Assembly (NCBI GenBank): GCA_017470055.1
Contig: JAFUFD010000038.1
Coordinates: 1 to 64,000, forward strand
Source: Prevotella sp.
GTDB taxonomy: Bacteria; Bacteroidota; Bacteroidia; Bacteroidales; Bacteroidaceae
Direction of reading: 5' to 3'
Length of the DNA: 64,000 nucleotides
In this document: positions 8,854 through 16,185 of the stretch, in pieces
Layout: each line of letters starts with the position of its first letter
How positions within the stretch are numbered: position 1 is the first letter of the stretch
Position numbers and translations under genes: made by a program
Notes under the pieces: generated by a model
What the model saw: the letters and a program-made list of their open reading frames with translations, nothing else
Told to the model about the DNA's origin: nothing
Database searches by the model: none

Positions 8854-8923
8854 ATTTTATTCCTGAAAGATCGGTGGTGTGCATAGGTGCAAAAAATGTT
8901 AAAGAGGTCGTTTGTGTGGAGGT

Positions 8924-8991
8924 ATGAGACAAATAAGGGGTATTTATGTTACAAAAACAAGGGAGAATTTGAAAATTAATTGTTACTTTTG
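8924..8991 (+). promoter_or_regulatory. xylan-type promoter with phased direct repeat (transporter)
   Basis: ATGAGACAAAT (8924-8934) and ATGTTACAAAA (8946-8956) form a direct repeat with a 22-base period. TTTG (8968) follows after 11 bases and TACTTTTG (8984-8991) 12 bases later. The same layout, base for base in spacing, precedes the GH10 xylanase gene. A direct repeat with two-turn phasing just upstream of the core promoter suits an activator with AraC-type DNA-binding domains, for example a hybrid two-component regulator. Confidence 0.65.
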
Positions 8992-9027
8992 CAGCAGAAA
9001 ACGTAAATATTTAAACTAACAACAACA

Positions 9028-10449
9028 ATGGCAACAAACGAAAATGCACAAGAATCGAAAGGTTTTTATAAACTTTCGTGGATTCAAAGAATTGGTTTTG
9101 GCTCGGGTGACTTGGCGCAAAACCTGATTTATCAAACGATTTGTATGTACCTGTTGTTCTTCTACACCGACATCTATGGATTGAATCCTGGTGTAGCAGC
9201 AACCATGTTCCTCGTCGTGCGTCTGGTGGACGTATTATGGGACCCCTTAGTAGGTACTTATGTCGACAAGCACAATCCCCGTTGGGGAAAATATCGCTCC
9301 TATCTGGTGCTGGCAGGTATCCCCCTGACCGTCCTTGCTATCCTCTGCTTCTGGAATGGTATGGAGGGACAGACGGACACCCTGAAACTTATCTATGCCT
9401 ATGTCACCTATGTGGGATTGTCTATGCTCTATACCCTCATTAACGTACCCTATGGTGCCTTGAACTCTTCTTTGACACGAGATACCGACGAGATTACGAT
9501 ATTGACTTCCGTTCGTATGTTCATGGCGAATGTCGGAGGACTCTGTGTGTCTGCCGGTGTTCCTATCCTTGTCGCTATCCTCGCCGCGGCGAAAGACCTG
9601 CCTACGGAGATGGCGTTGTTCATGGGACTGGGCTCGTTGCCATCGTTTATCTTCATGCCTTTGGTGCCAGCCATCAAGAAGAAGGTGGGTAAGAAGAATA
9701 TGTTCTATATTTTCCTGACCATCGCCATTATCGGTATGATGATGTTGTATGTTATCAGTAAGATGGGACCTGTGAAGGATAATATCGTTCTCGTATATGT
9801 CGCCCAGTTTATCAAGTCCACGGGTGTCATTGTCGCCACGGGTTATATGTGGGCACTGATTCCTGAGGTCATCTCTTTCGCAGAGTATACCAGCGGCAAG
9901 CGTATCGCTGGTATTGTGAACGCACTGACAGGCATCTTCTACAAGGCGGGTATGGCTTTGGGCGGTGTTGTTCCTGGCGCTGTGCTCGCATGGACTGGTT
10001 ATCAGGCAGCCGCCGAGCAGGCAAGTACACTGCCTACCGACAGTAATGCGTGGTTCTATGCCATGCTGATCTATGCTTTGGTAGGTCTTGCCTTGCTGAT
10101 CTTCTGTTTTACACAGACCAAGGAGCGTGTGGTAATGGACGAGAGCGAGACCAAGAACGTGAAGGTCAGCGACCTCTGGACGGAGTTCTTCCACAACCGT
10201 CCGTTGCGCATCGTCGCCCTGTTCTTCATCACTGCCTTTGCGATGATGTCAGTAGGTAATGCCGCAGGTGCTTATTTTATGAACGACTTAGAGCAGCAGA
10301 CTCCGTTGGCTCAGGAGGGCATCCGCTGGCTGGTATGTATTATCCCCGCTATTCTGTTGCTCCTCGCCATGTTCATCATCTCGAAATATGAGTTGACGGA
10401 TGAGGTGATTGACGATATCAACAAGAAGATTGAGGAGCGCAATAAGTAA
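9028..10449 (+). CDS. GPH-family glycoside:cation symporter (xyloside transporter)
   Basis: A 473-residue inner-membrane protein with about 12 membrane segments. The early GSGDLAQNLIYQT and the loop DPLVGTYVDKHNPRWGKYR are hallmarks of the glycoside-pentoside-hexuronide:cation symporter family (XylP/XynD/MelB-like). It probably imports xylo-oligosaccharides or xylose released by the neighbouring GH10 and GH43 enzymes with sodium or protons. The role follows from family and context, and the substrate is inferred. A P. bryantii xylan cluster has a comparable transporter (xynD). The gene stands alone behind a promoter shared in design with the xylanase promoter, and it ends at a bidirectional terminator shared with the convergent esterase gene. 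Confidence 0.85.
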   Translation: MATNENAQESKGFYKLSWIQRIGFGSGDLAQNLIYQTICMYLLFFYTDIYGLNPGVAATMFLVVRLVDVLWDPLVGTYVDKHNPRWGKYRSYLVLAGIPLTVLAILCFWNGMEGQTDTLKLIYAYVTYVGLSMLYTLINVPYGALNSSLTRDTDEITILTSVRMFMANVGGLCVSAGVPILVAILAAAKDLPTEMALFMGLGSLPSFIFMPLVPAIKKKVGKKNMFYIFLTIAIIGMMMLYVISKMGPVKDNIVLVYVAQFIKSTGVIVATGYMWALIPEVISFAEYTSGKRIAGIVNALTGIFYKAGMALGGVVPGAVLAWTGYQAAAEQASTLPTDSNAWFYAMLIYALVGLALLIFCFTQTKERVVMDESETKNVKVSDLWTEFFHNRPLRIVALFFITAFAMMSVGNAAGAYFMNDLEQQTPLAQEGIRWLVCIIPAILLLLAMFIISKYELTDEVIDDINKKIEERNK

Positions 10450-10469
10450 TAATAGGTGAGCGAAAAAGG

Positions 10470-10505
10470 ATAGAGGCTGTTTCCGCATGAGGAAGCAGCC
10501 TCTAT
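10470..10505. terminator. bidirectional terminator between symporter and esterase genes
   Basis: A 15-bp stem (ATAGAGGCTGTTTCC, one G-T pair) with a six-base loop lies in the 60-base gap between two convergent genes. Confidence 0.8.
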
Positions 10506-10509
10506 TCGT

Positions 10510-12456
10510 TTATTCTGTGACCTGAAGTTCGAAAGGTGTGGCGGGAAGGTCGTGCTTGGAGTAGAGGTTAGCACGGATGGGGTTGTCTTTCCAAGCGTAG
10601 CGGACGAAGGCAGGTGCAGAAATCGTCGATTCCAACGACACCTGATTGCCTTTAGCCACTGCCTTCACGTTGACAAACCTCTTGTCTGCGCCAGCCAGTT
10701 CGAACTCCGCTTGCTCACCCTCCTGAAGCGGTTGGTCGAAAGTGACGACGACTTGATTGCCCTCTCTCTTCGCACTGACTGGCTGCGGGGAGAGAGCCAC
10801 CTTCTTGCCATATACCAGTTGGTCCATGCAGAGACCGACACGCTCTGCCACCTCTTTTTTGCGCAAGGGGTGAATATCGACGGTTTCACCGAGATCGACG
10901 GCTACAGCGAGTGCGGTATAGGGGTCGTTGGCGGCAACCTGTCGTTGTGCCTCTCGCAACTGCGCCCATCCCGAGTAGGGCTGAGGTTGCTCAGAGGGCT
11001 CCAAGTGATTGGCAAGTTGTACGACGCAGAACGGCAGTCGTGGACTCTTCCATAGCGTGCGCCAGTTGCCTATCATCTTCTGCAGCAGGTCGGCATAAGG
11101 AGCGGGATTGCCCGTATTCGACTCCCCCTGATACCATACGACACCACTGATGGCGTAGGGCGCCAACGGATAGACGACGGCATTGTAAAGGGTGGTGGGG
11201 AGATTCTGGAGCGAGACATCTCCGCTGGGACATGACGGCATCTCCGCACCTGCGTGGTGCTTCCATTGCTCACTGAGCGGGATCACGTCCTTGGGCAATG
11301 GGTTCAGCGAGCAGCGATCGTCGCCAAACGCAATCATGTAGGGCTTCTCCTTGATGAAATGTGCCGTACCGTATTTATTGACAAAGCGGATGGTGATGAC
11401 GTTATCGCCCTCTCGCAGCAGTCCTTCTGGAATATCATAGCGGCGAGGCGGATACTGGTAGTAGGTACGACCGATCTCTTTCCCGTTAAGATAGGTGTAG
11501 TCGGCGTCGAAGAGGGTGCCGAGCAACAACCGTGCCGGCTTGCCAGCATGTGCCTTGTCCACCTGTATGTGCTGGCGGAGCCAGATGCTGCCAATGATGC
11601 CACGACCATTCTTTTTCGCCCATTCCATCGAATACTGGTTGACGGTTTCCCAAGCGCTGTCATCATAGTTAGGAAGGATGAAATGCTCTTGGATGCCAGG
11701 GTCACTCTCGTTCATGATCTCATACCAGCGTTGATCGGCAAGTTGGTTGGCACGAGCCTGCGCCTTCACGTAGTCGTCGTTCTGGTAGAGTTTTGTCTTC
11801 TCCACATAGAGTGGGTAGTCTTTCTCTAAAGAGTCGGCTGACACCCACGCCTCTACAGGGGTACCGCCCCAACTGTTCACGATGATGCCCTGAGGGACCC
11901 CCGTCTGCTTCGCCATCCGTTGCCCGAAGAAAGAGCCGAGGGCGGAGAAAAGCCATGCGTCGTCCTTGGTAAGCGGTTTCCAGTTGATGGAGGTAGGACG
12001 GATATCCTCCTGTACGCCATGGGTGTTCGTCTCGTTCTGGACACGGAACAGGCGGACGTTGGGGTTCGACAACTGGTTGATCTCCTCCACATATTGCGGA
12101 TAGACCCGTTCGATGGTCACGTCCATGTTCGACTGTCCGGAGCAGAGCCACACATCACCCACCAGCACATTGGTCAGCACCACATCGCCCACCATCAGGG
12201 TATAGGGTCCCCCCGCTTTCATCGCAGGTAAATCCGCACGGAATTTCCCGTTGGAATCGGCGATAACAATGGTTTGAAACTTGTTGATGCGGATAGCGAT
12301 ACGCTCTCCTGGATCAGCCGTGCCCCAAATAGGTACTTTTTTGCCACGTTGTACCACCATCCCCGACTGGAACAGTTGTGGGAGTTGTACTTTCGCATGG
12401 GCAAAGAGCACGCAGAGCAGCAGAGAGATAATCGTAGTAATTCTGATTCTCATCAT
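10510..12456 (-). CDS. SASA-domain carbohydrate O-acetylesterase (acetylxylan esterase candidate)
   Basis: A 648-residue secreted protein with a signal peptide (1-21). The catalytic domain is of the sialate O-acetylesterase/SASA type: WLCSGQSNMD carries the nucleophile Ser109, and VDIHPLRK holds the probable Asp527/His529 of the triad. A beta-sandwich insertion (about 270-390) splits the catalytic domain, as is usual in this family. The family name comes from sialate 9-O-acetylesterase, but next to a GH10 xylanase, a GH43 enzyme and a xyloside symporter the likely job is removing acetyl groups from xylan. P. bryantii has a comparable gene (xynE). It is divergent from the xylanase gene and has its own -7 element, without the phased repeat seen for its neighbours. 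Confidence 0.8.
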   Translation of the reverse strand: MMRIRITTIISLLLCVLFAHAKVQLPQLFQSGMVVQRGKKVPIWGTADPGERIAIRINKFQTIVIADSNGKFRADLPAMKAGGPYTLMVGDVVLTNVLVGDVWLCSGQSNMDVTIERVYPQYVEEINQLSNPNVRLFRVQNETNTHGVQEDIRPTSINWKPLTKDDAWLFSALGSFFGQRMAKQTGVPQGIIVNSWGGTPVEAWVSADSLEKDYPLYVEKTKLYQNDDYVKAQARANQLADQRWYEIMNESDPGIQEHFILPNYDDSAWETVNQYSMEWAKKNGRGIIGSIWLRQHIQVDKAHAGKPARLLLGTLFDADYTYLNGKEIGRTYYQYPPRRYDIPEGLLREGDNVITIRFVNKYGTAHFIKEKPYMIAFGDDRCSLNPLPKDVIPLSEQWKHHAGAEMPSCPSGDVSLQNLPTTLYNAVVYPLAPYAISGVVWYQGESNTGNPAPYADLLQKMIGNWRTLWKSPRLPFCVVQLANHLEPSEQPQPYSGWAQLREAQRQVAANDPYTALAVAVDLGETVDIHPLRKKEVAERVGLCMDQLVYGKKVALSPQPVSAKREGNQVVVTFDQPLQEGEQAEFELAGADKRFVNVKAVAKGNQVSLESTISAPAFVRYAWKDNPIRANLYSKHDLPATPFELQVTE

Positions 12457-12484
12457 GTTATGATTAATTTTTGTTGATTTGTTG

Positions 12485-12492
12485 CAAAAATA
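12485..12492 (-). promoter_or_regulatory. -7 promoter element of the esterase gene
   Basis: TATTTTTG on the minus strand lies 28 bases upstream of the esterase ATG. No copy of the ATGTTACAAAA repeat is found at the matching distance. Confidence 0.55.
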
Positions 12493-12539
12493 TAAAAAAA
12501 AGAGGTGAAACGGAAAAGAAATGCGCTTTTTTTAAAGTG

Positions 12540-12607
12540 ATGTGACAAAAAACATAGGTTTATGTTACAAAATCGAATAGGATTTTGCGAAGAATTTATT
12601 ATTTTTG
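12540..12607 (+). promoter_or_regulatory. xylan-type promoter with phased direct repeat (xylanase operon)
   Basis: ATGTGACAAAA (12540-12550) and ATGTTACAAAA (12562-12572) repeat with a 22-base period. TTTG (12584) and TATTTTTG (12600-12607) follow with exactly the spacing seen before the symporter gene. The initial transcribed bases CA(A/G)CAGAAA are also alike. The leader to the ATG is about 90 bases. Confidence 0.65.
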
Positions 12608-12703
12608 CAACAGAAATCCGAAAGATGATGTCATCAGGTAGGAAAGACAGGCTCATAAATATTATAACGAACAATAACTTTTTATACTCATATAAATAAG
12701 ACT

Positions 12704-13966
12704 ATGGTCATGAACAAGAACTTTAAGTTAGTAGTTGTATTTTTGTTTTCGTGGATAACTACAGAAGTAGTATTTGCTCAATCCACGCTGGGAAGTGCGG
12801 ATGGGCAATGCTGCCTCAATCCCACAGAGAATACGTTGAAGGATGCCTATCGTGACTATTGGTACACAGGTGTCAGTGTCAACCAGTGGGAGGTAGAGGC
12901 AGAGCGGAACGCTGCTAACGCTTTTGACGTCACAGGCTTTGTCAGTGGCGACCAGACAGCCGACTGGGCTGTTATCGAGAGGGACTTCAACTGGGTTGTC
13001 GCTGAGAACTGTATGAAGTGTGAGGTGATGCATCCGAAAGAGGGGGTCTATGACTTTACCCTTGCCGACAAATTCGTCAACAAGGCGAAGGCGGCGGGAA
13101 TGAAGGTGCTGGGTCATTGCCTGATATGGCATTCCCAGTGTGCCCCTTGGTTCCATTACGATGAGAAGGGCAATCTGGTGTCCGCAGAGGTGTTGAGAAA
13201 ACGCATGCGAGAGCATATCTATACGATTGTCAGCCATTTCAAAGGTCGTGTGGATGCCTGGGATGTGGTCAACGAGGCTTTCGAGGATGACGGCACACCT
13301 CGCCAGAGCCTGTTCTATCAGATTCTCGGAACCGACTATATACCCCTTGCCTTCCGTTATGCGCATGAGGCTGACCCTCAGGCGGAGTTGTACTACCAGG
13401 ACTTCTCGATGAACAAGGCAGCGAAAGTGGAGGGCGTGGCGAACTTCTTCCGTCCGCTGATCCAGCAGGGGCTGCCCATCAGCGCCATCGGCATGCAGGG
13501 GCATCTGGTACTGGAGGGCAACAACTATATCGAGGAATACGAGCATTCCATCAATACGATAGCCTCTTTAGGTATCCCCACTGCCTTTACGGAACTCGAC
13601 CTTACCGTTCTGCCCAATCCCTACGGCTTCTCGGGGGCTAACATCAGCGACCGTTTCGCCTATCGCCCTGAGATGGACCCCTATAAGAACGGGCTGACCA
13701 AGGAGAAAGAGGCGGAGATAGAGCAGTTCTGGGTGAGTTTCTACCAACTGCTGATCCGCCATCGGAAGGACATCCAACGTGTGAATTTCTGGTGTCTGAA
13801 CGATGCCGGTTCCTGGCGTAACGACTTCCCCATCAAGGGGCGTACCGACTATGCCACGCTGTATGATCGCCAGAACCAGCGTAAGCCTTTCGTGCAGGCA
13901 CTGATCAATCTGGTGAAGCCCCAGCCGAAAGAGGCGAGGAAGAAAACTAAGAAGAACAGAAAATAG
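12704..13966 (+). CDS. xynA: GH10 endo-1,4-beta-xylanase
   Basis: A 420-residue secreted enzyme that cuts the xylan backbone internally. It has a signal peptide (1-25, ending VFAQS), then a single GH10 barrel (about 45-400) without a binding module. The acid/base is Glu191 in VVNEAFED and the nucleophile Glu297 in AFTELDL; GHCLIWHSQ is the usual GH10 strand motif. An ATG two codons later is an equally possible start. A basic KKTKKNRK tail ends the protein. It heads an operon with the GH43 gene (23 bases downstream) and an ECF sigma factor. Size and order resemble P. bryantii xynA-xynB. Start and end products suggest extracytoplasmic hydrolysis feeding the GH43 enzyme and the symporter. Confidence 0.92.
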   Translation: MVMNKNFKLVVVFLFSWITTEVVFAQSTLGSADGQCCLNPTENTLKDAYRDYWYTGVSVNQWEVEAERNAANAFDVTGFVSGDQTADWAVIERDFNWVVAENCMKCEVMHPKEGVYDFTLADKFVNKAKAAGMKVLGHCLIWHSQCAPWFHYDEKGNLVSAEVLRKRMREHIYTIVSHFKGRVDAWDVVNEAFEDDGTPRQSLFYQILGTDYIPLAFRYAHEADPQAELYYQDFSMNKAAKVEGVANFFRPLIQQGLPISAIGMQGHLVLEGNNYIEEYEHSINTIASLGIPTAFTELDLTVLPNPYGFSGANISDRFAYRPEMDPYKNGLTKEKEAEIEQFWVSFYQLLIRHRKDIQRVNFWCLNDAGSWRNDFPIKGRTDYATLYDRQNQRKPFVQALINLVKPQPKEARKKTKKNRK

Positions 13967-13989
13967 TATTAACTTAATAACTACTGACT

Positions 13990-15027
13990 ATGGCAAAGTT
14001 ACCACGTTACTTATTTCCGAGTGATTACATGGCTGACCCTTCAGCCAATGTGTTTAATGGCAAATTGTATGTTTACCCCAGTCATGACTGGGATGCGGGC
14101 GAGTGTTTCGACGATGACGGCGGACACTTCCAGATGAAAGACTACCATGTGCTCTCCTTCAATGATGTGGAGAACGACGAGGCTACCGACCACGGCGTGA
14201 TCCTCGATGTGAAGGATGTGCCCTGGGCAGAGAAGCAGATGTGGGATAATGATGTCGTGGAGAAGGACGGTAAGTACTATCTCATCTTCTCCGCAAAGGC
14301 ATACGATGGCGTGTTCCGTCTGGGCGTTGCCGTCGCCGACAGGCCCGAGGGACCTTTCGTGCCACAGCCGCAGCCCATCCGTGGCTCTTTCTCTATCGAC
14401 CCCAGCGTGTTCAAGGACGATGACGGACAGATATACTGCTATTTTGGAGGACTCTGGGGTGGACAGTTGCAGTGGTGGCACCCGCTGCCTAACGGCGTGG
14501 CGCCCGTCTTCGGCAAGTATGGTGATGATAACGGGCTCATCGACCTCGGTGCGGCACCCGACCATAAGGGCGAACTCTTCGCTAATGCTGATGCACCTGC
14601 CATCCATAGCGGTGTCGTCCGCATGAGCGACGACGTGCTGCAGTTTGCCGAGGCTCCACGTCCTGTTGTCATCCTCGACAAGAACGGGGAACCGCTGAAG
14701 GCTGGCGACCCTCATCGCTTCTTCGAGGCGTCATGGATGCATAAATATAACGGGAAGTACTATTTCTCTTATTCCACGGGCGACAGCCACTTCCTCTGCT
14801 ATGCCATTGGCGACAGCCCCTACGGACCGTTCACCTATCAGGGTGTCATCCTTGATCCCGTAGTAGGCTGGACCACCCATCATAGCATTGTGGAGTACAA
14901 GGGACAGTGGTATCTCTTCTACCACGACTGTGTTCCCTCCAATGATGTGACCCATCTGCGCAGCCTGAAAGTACAGCGCTTGTTCTACAACGAGGACGGA
15001 ACGATACAGAAGGTAGTCAATGAATAA
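13990..15027 (+). CDS. xynB: GH43 beta-xylosidase/arabinofuranosidase
   Basis: A 345-residue five-bladed propeller enzyme without a signal peptide, so probably cytoplasmic. The GH43 triad is visible: Asp16 in MADPSANVF (base), Asp137 in SIDPSVF (pKa modulator) and Glu246 in FFEASWMHK (acid). It would release xylose (or arabinose) from imported xylo-oligosaccharides, matching the symporter nearby. It lies 23 bases after the xylanase gene, and its stop falls eight bases inside the following sigma-factor gene. P. bryantii XynB is a close analogue in size and context. Beta-xylosidase is preferred to arabinofuranosidase from context only. Confidence 0.88.
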   Translation: MAKLPRYLFPSDYMADPSANVFNGKLYVYPSHDWDAGECFDDDGGHFQMKDYHVLSFNDVENDEATDHGVILDVKDVPWAEKQMWDNDVVEKDGKYYLIFSAKAYDGVFRLGVAVADRPEGPFVPQPQPIRGSFSIDPSVFKDDDGQIYCYFGGLWGGQLQWWHPLPNGVAPVFGKYGDDNGLIDLGAAPDHKGELFANADAPAIHSGVVRMSDDVLQFAEAPRPVVILDKNGEPLKAGDPHRFFEASWMHKYNGKYYFSYSTGDSHFLCYAIGDSPYGPFTYQGVILDPVVGWTTHHSIVEYKGQWYLFYHDCVPSNDVTHLRSLKVQRLFYNEDGTIQKVVNE

Positions 15028-15517
15028 TCAGACACTAATAACTGACTATTACGCTCGACATCGTGGTGAAATCGTCGATTTCGTTGCGATTCGAATACAA
15101 GACAGGGACGAGGCTCAGGATATGGTCCAGAACCTCTTCCTGCGTCTGCTCAGTGGTCATCGGTTGATCACTGAGCAGACCATGCCCTGTCTCATCTATA
15201 CCATGGCACGTCATCTGATAGCCGACTACTACCGTCGCCGTCATGTCTACGAGGAATATGAGCATTATATCCGTCGTCATGATGACAGCGACGACACGAT
15301 GGAATCGGTCTTTTCTGCCCGTCAGATCATGGAGCGTATGGAGCATTCCCTGGCTCGCCTTTCCGAGGAGTGCAGGGAGGTTTACCGTCTTCATATCTAT
15401 GACGGCATGAAAGTCAGTGAGATTTCCCAACAGTTGCATGTCCCATACAAAAAGGTGGAGAACCAGTTGGGTATTGCCCGCAAGACCGTGCGACGGCATC
15501 TGAGGGCGTGTGTGTAA
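15020..15517 (+). CDS. ECF-type RNA polymerase sigma factor
   Basis: A 165-residue sigma-70 family protein with region 2 (about 5-75; DEAQDMVQNLFLRLL is the core-binding helix) and region 4 (about 105-160; LSEECREVYRLHIYDGMKVSEI, then a helix-turn-helix ending IARKTVRRHLRA). The ATG overlaps the GH43 stop by eight bases, so it is translationally coupled to the xylan operon. Bacteroidetes ECF factors usually sit beside a FecR-type anti-sigma factor and a SusCD pair; neither is found here. It may respond to xylan use through a different signal or work without a dedicated anti-sigma. Targets are unknown. Confidence 0.85.
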   Translation: MNNQTLITDYYARHRGEIVDFVAIRIQDRDEAQDMVQNLFLRLLSGHRLITEQTMPCLIYTMARHLIADYYRRRHVYEEYEHYIRRHDDSDDTMESVFSARQIMERMEHSLARLSEECREVYRLHIYDGMKVSEISQQLHVPYKKVENQLGIARKTVRRHLRACV

Positions 15518-15525
15518 CTTATAGT

Positions 15526-16167
15526 CTACGCTAATAGTTCCTCTGGGCGGTTGATGAAGGTGGTGGCACCATGGTGGAGGAGGAAGTCACGGTCTCGAAA
15601 GCCCCAGAGGACACTGACGCAGGGGAGTCCCGCGTTATGGGCGGTCTCGATGTCGACATCGCTATCACCGATATAGACGGCATGCTCTTTACCGATACCC
15701 AACTGGCGCAACGCCTCGTGGACGGTGTCAGGAGCAGGCTTCTTGCGGATGCCCTCTGCCTCATGTTCCCCAATAGCGACTTTTATCTCTGGAAAGAAAT
15801 GGCGTACCAGTTCCTGGGTCGCCGGCATGAACTTATTGCTGACAACGGCAAGGTGGTAGCCACGGCGGCTCAGTGTCTGTAATACCTCGGGGATGTCCTC
15901 GTAGGGGCGGGTCGTGTCGAGCGAGTGCTGCATATAATACTGGCGGAAGGTGGCGAAAGCCTCGTCGAAAAGGGGGTTCTCGGCACCGTCGGGTACGGCA
16001 CGCTCCATCAACAGACGGATGCCATTGCCTACGAAGCGGCGTATGTCACCGATGGAATGCTGTGGCATGCCATGGGTGCGCAGCGCAAAATTGACGGACG
16101 CTGCCAAGTCGCCTAATGTGTCGAGCAGCGTCCCGTCAAGATCGAAGATATAGGTTGTATAGTCTAT
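15526..16167 (-). CDS. HAD-superfamily phosphatase (phosphoglycolate phosphatase-like)
   Basis: A 213-residue HAD hydrolase with all core motifs: YIFDLDGTLLDT near residue 7 (nucleophile Asp9), VVSNK in the middle, the lysine stretch GIRKKPAPDT, and YIGDSDVDIETAHNAG. The cap of four helices fits the Gph/PGP subgroup; the substrate is unknown. The start is odd. The frame with motif I has no ATG, GTG or TTG before the motif, and an upstream TGA closes it. The position homologous to the initiator reads ATA (16165-16167). A TTG at 16107 would delete motif I and give a dead protein. Either an ATA start, a recent mutation or a sequence error explains this. It converges with the sigma-factor gene. 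Confidence 0.82.
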   Translation of the reverse strand: MDYTTYIFDLDGTLLDTLGDLAASVNFALRTHGMPQHSIGDIRRFVGNGIRLLMERAVPDGAENPLFDEAFATFRQYYMQHSLDTTRPYEDIPEVLQTLSRRGYHLAVVSNKFMPATQELVRHFFPEIKVAIGEHEAEGIRKKPAPDTVHEALRQLGIGKEHAVYIGDSDVDIETAHNAGLPCVSVLWGFRDRDFLLHHGATTFINRPEELLA

Positions 16168-16185
16168 CGTACCTCAGTTGTTTTG

